Shown: positions 34,217 to 41,276 of the stretch, in pieces | How the letters are laid out: every line of letters begins with the position of its first letter | How positions within the stretch are numbered: the stretch's first letter is position 1 | Assembly: GCA_000729835.1 (NCBI GenBank) | Contig: JFHB01000250.1 | Span: 1 to 41,276, forward strand | Origin: Atkinsonella hypoxylon | Taxonomy: Eukaryota > Ascomycota > Sordariomycetes > Hypocreales > Clavicipitaceae | Direction: 5' to 3' | Length of the DNA: 41,276 nucleotides | Translations under genes and position numbers: made by a program | The notes under the pieces: model-generated | What the model was told of the DNA's origin: nothing | Databases searched by the model: none | What the model saw: only the letters and a program-made list of their open reading frames with translations

Positions 34217-34879
34217 ACTTTTCTTTAAGGAATATAGAATACTAAACTTATATAAATAACTAGTAAAATAGCTTAATATAGAAGGTAGGTGTAAAAAGAA
34301 CAATTAATCTTACTTAATAGAAAGAGTGTAATATATATAATTCCCTATATTAGCTGTACTTTTAATGCTTTTACCTTCTGCTTCTATAGTTATATAAGCT
34401 CTTAACGCTAAGATATAAAGGCTAAGAACTTAATTGCTAATAATAGTAAATATAAAGATAACTGCTAAGATAAGGATAAAAGAGAAATTTTTCTCTATAA
34501 TTAAATAATTATAACGTTTAAAGAACCTAAAAACTTCCTTTTTACTATATTAAGGCTATTTTAGCTAAGGGCGAAATAGAGGTTAAATAGACTAGCTAGT
34601 ATTTACAATATAGCAATTATCTTTAACTAGGCCTAGCCTTTCTTAGCTTAAAAAAGCTATAGAAATTTTCTTTCTTTCTTAATTAAATAATCCCTTATAA
34701 TATAGAGCTTTTATCTCTATAATTTCCTTCTTTCTTATATTAGCAATATTTAAGCTAAAGTACTCTTTTATCTTTAATACTTAGCAGCTTTTCCTTCTTT
34801 CTTTTAGGATCTCTATAAAAAACCTTCTAATTATATAATACGCTTTAATTAGAATATCTCTTTAGTAAAGCCTCTATTT
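34217..34879 (-). other. X2 leader
   Basis: Counterpart of 4025-4688. AT-rich; no primer site or ORF recognised. Confidence 0.6.
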
Positions 34880-35362
34880 TTATTGCCTTAAAACTAAACC
34901 CCTAAATAACTATATAGCTTACACTAAAGTAGGTAATAATATAGCGTACATTAAGATTAAAGAGAATTAGTAAAGAGCAAGATATTTATTAGTGTATACT
35001 ATTAAGTAATAGTAGGCAAGAAGATTAAATAGTTAAAAAAGGCAGAAATAAAATATTAATTGCAGCTTAGAAGCTATATATACGTAAAAGGAGCTAAATA
35101 TATTAAAGAGTTAAGGAAAGTGTTAGTATTAGCGGAGTAATGTTTCTTAAGCGTTAAGTGTTGTAAATTAAAGCAGGCTAAAAGATATTAATTAATTAAA
35201 AGAGCAAAAGCCTAAAAAGAATTAGCAGAAGCTGCTTACGCGCTTGCTTGCTTAAACTATCTAGACGTCTAGGCGATGCGCACTCTTATAGAGAAAACCT
35301 GTATGTAGCATCCCTTGCAAAGCTAATATAAGAGCGCAAGGGGGTAACCCCGCCGCGACACA
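34880..35362 (-). repeat. 5' LTR of X2 (483 bp)
   Basis: Matches 5471-5953 in the same direction. The outer edge, from about 35215 to 35362, keeps CpG (TACGCGCTTGC, GGCGATGCGC, CCGCCGCGACA). The inner edge at 34880-34990 is fully mutated. Confidence 0.95.
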
Positions 35363-36419
35363 ATGCCTTTAGGCAGAAAAAGTCTTAAGCATTATAGTAT
35401 AAGTAATTTTAGTTATAAGGCTAAGGAAATAGTGTAGCTTATTTTAGAAGTAAAAGATTAAATAGATAATTTAACCTAGAAGTTTAAAGATATAAAGATT
35501 ATACTTACAAAATAAATAGTTTTAAAGATAGATATTATAAAGCTTTTTAAAGAGAAATTTAGAAAGAAGAAAGAGAAAAAGTAGAATATATATATTAACA
35601 CTGTTAATATATATAATAATGCCTAGAGCTTTAGGACTTACGCAACTAGAAGCTATATAAGGCAGTATTACTGCTATTACTGTAGTAAGGAAGGTTATTA
35701 TATAGATTAATGCTAGTTTTACTAGTATAATAATAAGATTAGCTTTATAAAGTATAATTAAAGAGTAAGTATCTTAACAGTAAAATTAAATAATCTAGTG
35801 CTATTTATTCTTATATAAAGCTTCCTTAGTATAGAAAGTTGTCTTTATAGGCTTATAGTGTTTTAAGTTAATTGCTTTAACTACTATATTATAAAATAGT
35901 ATTATCCTTAAGTTAAGGAATTTAGCAGAAAAACATTAAACTATTAAAAGCTTAGTAAGAAAGAGAGAGAGATATTAGATTAAATCTTTAATAAGATTAA
36001 TATTTCTAATTATTACCTAATATATATCCTACTAAAAGCTATCCTTAAGAGAGACTTTATTAATAGTACTACAGTAACTTTAACGTTTAAGATAAAGGAA
36101 TATAGACCTAGAAGAACTCTCTATATACTAATTAAGAAGAGGATTACAGCCTAGCCCTTTAGAGTCTATACTATAGGGATATAATACTCTACTAAGTAAG
36201 AAGAAGCTTTAGAAGACTAAGCTAAAAGGAAAAGAAAGAAAGCTAAGAAAGATAGCTCTATAGATATAAAAGTATAGCTTCTTATATAATTATTTAAAGA
36301 CATTTTTTAGAAAAAGATTAAAGTTAGCTTATAAGACCTATACTAACTAATGCTTACACTTACAGAAGCAATAGAGAATAAATGCTTAATGTAAGTAAAT
36401 AGTGTTAATAAAGTCTATT
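35363..36419 (+). pseudogene. X1 gag-pol relic, right part
   Basis: This is the continuation of X1 gag after the X2 insertion. At 35672-35713 the frame gives Cys-Tyr-Tyr-Cys-Ser-Lys-Glu-Gly-Tyr-Tyr-Ile-Asp-stop-Cys. This is an exact CCHC spacing (C-x2-C-x4-H-x4-C) with the His codon changed to Tyr. Upstream, an acidic and Lys-rich helical stretch aligns with X2 33430-33150. The frame continues to 36419, where Y-C is inserted. Protease, RT and the rest are not in the window. Confidence 0.85.
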
Positions 36420-36662
36420 TGTTACGGGATAATCCTACAGAACCGCAGGTCACTAGTATATATAACCGCAATTATGTATAAGTAGTCAGAAGCAACGCTT
36501 AAGTAGTTAGATTAAACAATTAACAATTATTTACTAGAATATTATTATTAAATGCTCCTTACAGAAGCTCTTATAACTTCTCTTATAAATTATTATATAA
36601 CCTATTAAATTTAACAACCTATTACTACTTCTAATAAACCTATATTAGATTCTACTGTAATA
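36420..36662 (+). repeat. 5' LTR of Y-C (243 bp)
   Basis: Starts TGTTACGGGATAATCC and ends TCTACTGTAATA. The outer 50 bases keep CpG and CpA. Confidence 0.95.
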
Positions 36663-37078
36663 AGTAGTAGCAATTGCTTTTAATTGTTGCTAACTCTCCT
36701 TAAGCTTAAAAAGCTAAAATTATAATATTTAAGATAAAGTAACTTTAGAAGGAACTTAGTAGAAGAAATTATATTTCTTTTACTAATAAAGAACTTAAAA
36801 CTATACACTAATTCTATAAATTTTACTGCTAAAATCTAGATTTCTAGATTTAAAAAAGAGATCTTATACCTTAGGAAAAAAGAAGCTTACTACTTTATTT
36901 TACTTACTATAAATTCGTTAATAAATAGCTTAAATTATATAACTAATTTAAGCTAGTAGAGCTACCTTCTTACTAGAATACTATTAACGCTTCTACAGTA
37001 TAGTAGGTATAAAAGCAGGTTAATAGAATTATTAATAAGGCTAAATCTACTAAACTTCTTATAGATTTACTAATAGTA
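36663..37078 (+). other. Y-C leader
   Basis: Homologous to 6821-7236 of Y-B, with more C-to-T changes. No gene seen. Confidence 0.6.
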
Positions 37079-40000
37079 ATACTAGAAGGAAAAGCTAAGG
37101 CTAGATTATCTAGATCTAATAGCTTAGGAGGTACTATCTATAAAGCTAGTGCTAGTTCTACCTAAGATATTAAAGAAAAGTAAGTATAGAGATCTAGATT
37201 TACACTACTTATTAAGGACCTAGATCTATTAAATATACCTTAAACTGCTAAAAAGGACTTACTAATTAAAGAACTAGCTAAAATCTTACTGCTTTTATAG
37301 GCTTACTAAAGGTTTTATACCTTTAGGCTAAAGTATAAAGTAAAGAAAGCAGTAAAGCTACTTAAAAAAAGGAACCTCTTGCTAAAATAGCTTATAGGTT
37401 TTTCTGCAGAAATTAGTAAGTAAATTAGTAGAATTAGAGAAGAATTAATTAATAAAATTAGTAAATTATAGAGAGAATTAAACAATAAAATTGCTACTCT
37501 TTAGGTAAAGTAATAATACTTAGCCTAAAAAATAAAGACTATACTTAAGCCTTAGGATAAATATAATAGATAATACTATACTTAATAAAGCTTTTAGCTT
37601 AAGGATTATAGGTAAAGAGCTTTTAATTCTTACTTACCTCTAAAAGATAACTATAACTAAAAGTAAGGTTAAAAGCAACCCTTAAGCAAAAAAAACTATA
37701 TAATATAGAGATACTTTAAACACTTTAGTACTTTTCTAAAAGAATAGAAGCTACTATAATTTCTAAAGAATCTATTAAAGTAATACTATAATAGTAAGGC
37801 TAAAAAGAGCTAAAATACTAAAAAAGACTAGAATTAAGTATTTAGTAACTTTAAATATTAGTATATAAATTAATAGGCACTATACTATACTAGAAACAAT
37901 AATCTTTAGCTAAAACTAGTAAATAAAAGACTAGATCTATATTAGAAGTAGAATAACTAAGGTAATATATAGTTTTAAACCCCTAAGGAATAGATAAATT
38001 CTATATAGAAAATTACTAATATTAGTTACTTTAAACCCTTTAACAATAGAAATATCTATAAGCTAATTTTATATAAAGAAAAGTACACTATTTTCTATAA
38101 TATAGAGCTATAGATCTAAGCTATTAAAGACTACTATAGCTATAGTATAATTAACGCCTAAGAAGCTATTTACATTAAGCTCTAGACTCTCTTTAAAGAG
38201 AATGCATTAATATAGTATAAGTAGCATCTAGATTACTATAAAAAAACAGCTATTTTTAGTAGTTTAAACTCTATTTATACTGCTATTATTAAAAATAAGC
38301 TACCCTGTATAGCCTATTTTTATGCCTACTAGTTGCTCTATCACGTAACCCTCATTAGGTCTTGTTACGTTGATTTTTAGTAGAGATATCGTTGTTACTA
38401 GATGCAAACATCTAGATTTAACTAAGGCAAAGTTGCCTAACCTATAGTTAACTTTAACTGCGATTTTCTCTACAACTAGCAATAGTAGAAATTCAAGAAG
38501 TATACTATTTAAAAGCTAAGAATTAGGGCTATCTAATAGTATAATTGTTGGATAGGGTTGCTTATAAGAGTTGCTTATTATTAGTGGAATTTGTTAAATT
38601 ATGTACGTAAGCGTCTTGTTTATATAGCCGTAAGTCGATTTTTTTGTTTTTATATAGTAAATCTTTTTGCAGAAATTATAAAGTAGCCTATAAGCCCCTT
38701 CTAGCGACTATAGCCTGCCGATATAGTCAGTAGGTCTATAAGGGACTGGAAAGATTCAAGATCCTACCCTCACTAACTTATTCGTTACAGCGCTCTCAAT
38801 ATAAAGATACCACTATTACAGTTATCTATTGCCTCTACGTAATCTAGTACTATACACTACAGCTTGATTTAGGCCGCTGCTGCTTCTACTACGTAATAAT
38901 TGCTAGGAGCAATTACAGGTGCTAAATCTAAGAGACCACTACCCTCTTAGATATCTAGTCCTGTAATCCCTATTATTTTCAATAGCTATCTATAAAGACT
39001 TTAGTATATAAATCTAGAATATAATAATATAGCTAGATTTAGCTAAGTTTATAGAGTAAAATATAATTAAAGAAAAATTATTTAGGGAATTTACCTCTAG
39101 AGTATTTTAATATATCTATATAAATAGTAAAGCTATTAATCTTTAGCTTCTTTTAAGACTCTATTATAAGCTATACCTAGAATTATAATAGCTATACCTA
39201 ATTTTAACAGTAAAAGACCTAAGATCTATATATATTACTATAGTAGATAATAAGGTTAAGAATCTATAAGAATACCTTAAGGATCTAAGAAAACAATAAA
39301 AATTAAGAAACTATAAGGAAGGTATTAATGCTTATTACACTTAAAGTAAATTTAATAGTAAGAACTTTAAAAATAATAAAGCAGCCTAAGGTAACTAGGC
39401 TAACTAGAATAAGAGCAATAGTTAATTTTAGTTCTAATCTCTATTCTATAAAAATTACTAGAATAATTGTTCTTAGTACTTACTATAAAACTAAAGGAAT
39501 TAGCTACTAAGAGAGTAGTAACTTTAGCTTTAGTAAAACTAGAATTTAGAGGCTAGCTAGAATTATTAGCTAAAGCTATAGTATTCTTAGCAGCTTTAAC
39601 GTTTCTAATAATAGAGCTTACTATAGAATAACAAGAAATATATCTATATAATAACGTTTAAAGATAAATTTAACTAAAAAAACTATAAAAAGTACCTTAA
39701 AAGCTATAAATACTAGCTAATAGAAGAAAGAGAAATAGTTAATACTAAGGAACTACTAACTAGCCTAAAATCTAACTTTATTAAAATCTATTTTACTAAA
39801 AGTAAAGAAAAGTAAAAGAAGAAAGTTTAAATAAAGGTAAACTAAAAGGATTTATAAAGAATTTAAATAGAGTAAGTAGTTAAAGTAGTTATAAAGCTAT
39901 AGCTTATTAAATCTAGTATTTTAAAGATAAATTCCTTTCTAAAGATTTCTATTTAATTCTATAATAAAGAACTATTACATTAGATCTACCTAAATACTAG

Positions 40001-41276
40001 AACCTCTTTAGTGCTAGTTAATAAAGTATAGTTAACTTAGTTTAGTTAAAATATAAAATAGGCAAAAATAGAGCTAAAACTAGTTACTAAAGTGTAGTTA
40101 TTCTTCTATATCTTTAAGATAGCTATATTTAACTTCTATATCCCTAGATCTATATATAGTGTACCTATAACTAGCTATTTTATAGTTATAGCTAATGTAA
40201 TAAGTAACTTAGAACTAAAGTTCCTTCTAGGTTTAACCTTTCTCTATAATTATAGTGTTAAAATTAATTTTATTTGCCCTAAAGCTACTATTAGGTCTAT
40301 TTATAATATAGTTATAGAAATAGGTATCTTTTAGCTAATTTTAAAGGTTTTACATTAGAATATAACAGCAGTATAAGCTATAATAATTCTACTAAAATTG
40401 TAGAAGTATATTCTAGTTAAATAGAAGGAGGTACTAGCTAATAAGAAAGCTACTGCTTACTATATATACTTAAAATCTAACCTTATTCTAGATATATTAC
40501 TTAATACAACTAACTAGGAATAAATAGTAGCCTATAACTATTTAGATAAATTTATTATAATCTAGAAAAATTAAAAGGTTGCTTATCTTTAGTATAATAA
40601 AGGGCTTAAGGCTAACTATATAATTATAAACCTATTTAATTTATATATATATTTTTCTAAGGATATTATATCTAATAATAGTCTATTGCTTATAGAAGAT
40701 TATAAGATATAGAAAGAAGGTAATAGTAGTAGATTTAACCTTAAGAAAGTTAATAATAGTATCTCTATATATAGAATCTTTTATCTTAAGGATGTACTAT
40801 ATATCTACAATAAATATAAGGTTAAGGTAGAAAACTTAAACCTATATATTACAGCTAAACTTATTAACTTAATAGATAAATATAATATTTATTATAATAG
40901 AGGTATTATTTCTATACCTAAAGACTAGTATATAAGAGTAAATCTAGTAGATAAATAGTAGAAGCAGCTAAAACCTATTTAAATCTACTTACTAAAAGCT
41001 AAAGATAAAGCTAAATTAAATAAGGTTTATAATAAGCTGTATTTAAGTAGAAAGATATTATATTTAGATAACCTAGCAGCTATAGCCTACTTAGCCTTTA
41101 TAGTGTAAATTAAAACTCTAAATAAAAAGAAAAGAATAAGTTATAGTTAATATAAGGCTACTTAATAGTGTAGTAATGCTAAATATATACCTCTTACTAG
41201 ATTAATTAGATATTATAGTAGATATATATAGTAAGAAGATATTTTTACTCTTTAATATATTTAGGGTTTTTCTACT
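37079..41276 (+). pseudogene. Y-C gag-pol relic
   Basis: Gag-Pol, decayed. The start codon is ATA at 37079 where Y-B has ATG. Gag is interrupted by the solo Z LTR at 38287-38984. The protease active site at 39993-40001 reads Asn-Thr-Arg, followed by Thr-Ser-Leu, as in copy A and unlike the Asp-Thr-Lys of copy B. The frame continues through the retropepsin end (about 40100-40330) into the RT fingers and stops at the window edge. All visible stops are TAA or TAG. Confidence 0.85.
38287..38984 (+). repeat. Solo LTR of Copia family Z (698 bp)
   Basis: It matches the Z LTRs in reverse orientation relative to Z. It starts TATTAAAAATAAGC and ends ATTATTTTCAATA, with GCTAT duplications at 38282-38286 and 38985-38989. 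The matching Y-B gag sequence near 8447 is uninterrupted. It was left by recombination between the LTRs of a full element. A 60-codon open stretch inside it on the minus strand is chance. Confidence 0.93.

Larger units (their letters stand above)
5471..35362 (-). mobile_element. Gypsy family X, copy 2 (complete, carries three nested elements)
   Basis: Two direct 483-bp LTRs at 34880-35362 (5') and 5471-5953 (3') bound a minus-strand element inserted into X1. The flanks ATGCT (5466-5470) and ATGCC (35363-35367) are the 5-bp duplication with one C/T change. Order on the minus strand: LTR, leader, gag with CCHC knuckle, protease, RT, RNase H, integrase, a convergent antisense coding region, polypurine tract, LTR. 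After subtracting Y-B, Z, the miniature element and one target duplication for each, the element is about 11.7 kb. Copies inserted into their own family suggest a long-lived heterochromatic target. Confidence 0.92.
36420..41276 (+). mobile_element. Gypsy chromovirus family Y, copy C (truncated by window edge)
   Basis: A plus-strand Y element inserted in X1. The candidate duplication CTATT (36415-36419) cannot be checked because the 3' end is outside. It aligns with Y-B 6578-10740 and runs out inside RT. It carries a solo Copia LTR in gag. Confidence 0.94.

Noticed and set aside
38300..38482. 60-codon minus-strand open frame
   Set aside because: It lies wholly inside the solo Z LTR, opposite to the LTR direction; the counterpart LTRs give no support.
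39328..39510. 60-codon plus-strand open frame
   Set aside because: It is shifted from the Y gag frame, which reads SKFNSKN-like in the aligned Y-B sequence.
1..41276. CRISPR array, prokaryotic operon or host coding gene
   Set aside because: Repeats are LTRs with 5-bp target duplications, reading frames are decayed retroelement frames, and base composition is that of RIP.

Overview
The whole window is transposable-element sequence. I find no host gene, rRNA gene or functional tRNA gene. Composition points to a filamentous ascomycete (Pezizomycotina) with repeat-induced point mutation (RIP). TpA is extremely common while CpA, TpG and CpG are scarce: bases 1-60 hold 14 TpA, one CpA, no TpG and no CpG. 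In reading frames of known families almost every stop is TAA or TAG, as expected from C-to-T and G-to-A change of Gln and Trp codons. An AT-rich heterochromatic block (pericentromeric, subtelomeric or an AT isochore) is likely. The species cannot be named.

Four LTR-retrotransposon families are nested inside one another. Family X is a Gypsy element of about 11.7 kb with LTRs of about 485 bp. Family Y is a Gypsy chromovirus of 9.95 kb with 243-bp LTRs. Family Z is a Copia element of 7.84 kb with 696-bp LTRs. The fourth is a 352-bp miniature LTR element with 80-bp LTRs carrying a tRNA-like sequence. The names X, Y and Z are mine.

Layout: 1-3439 is Y copy A (minus, cut by the window edge). 3440-3538 is a scrap of an older Copia element (Z0). 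X copy 1 (plus) occupies 3539-5470 and resumes at 35363-36419. X copy 2 (minus), 5471-35362, sits inside X1 and is flanked by ATGCT/ATGCC. X2 itself carries Y copy B (6578-16527, duplication AGAAA), Z (20552-28392, AGTAG/AGTAC) and the miniature element (30970-31321, ATTAT). Y copy C (36420 to the end, plus) interrupts X1 and carries a solo Z LTR (38287-38984, duplication GCTAT).

The nesting is confirmed by reading-frame arithmetic. Removing each insert plus one target duplication restores a single frame across gag-pol of X1, X2 and Y-C. X2 gag-pol becomes exactly 1982 codons; Z gag-pol is 1742 codons in one frame.

The parts that ordinary gag-pol annotation does not explain are: a long decayed coding region in X2 lying antisense between pol and the 3' LTR; a second unrecognised ORF downstream of the Y chromodomain; a consistent loss of RIP at the outer edge of every insertion; an un-RIPed leader inside Z; and the miniature LTR element, which is nearly untouched by RIP and shares primer site and ends with Z.
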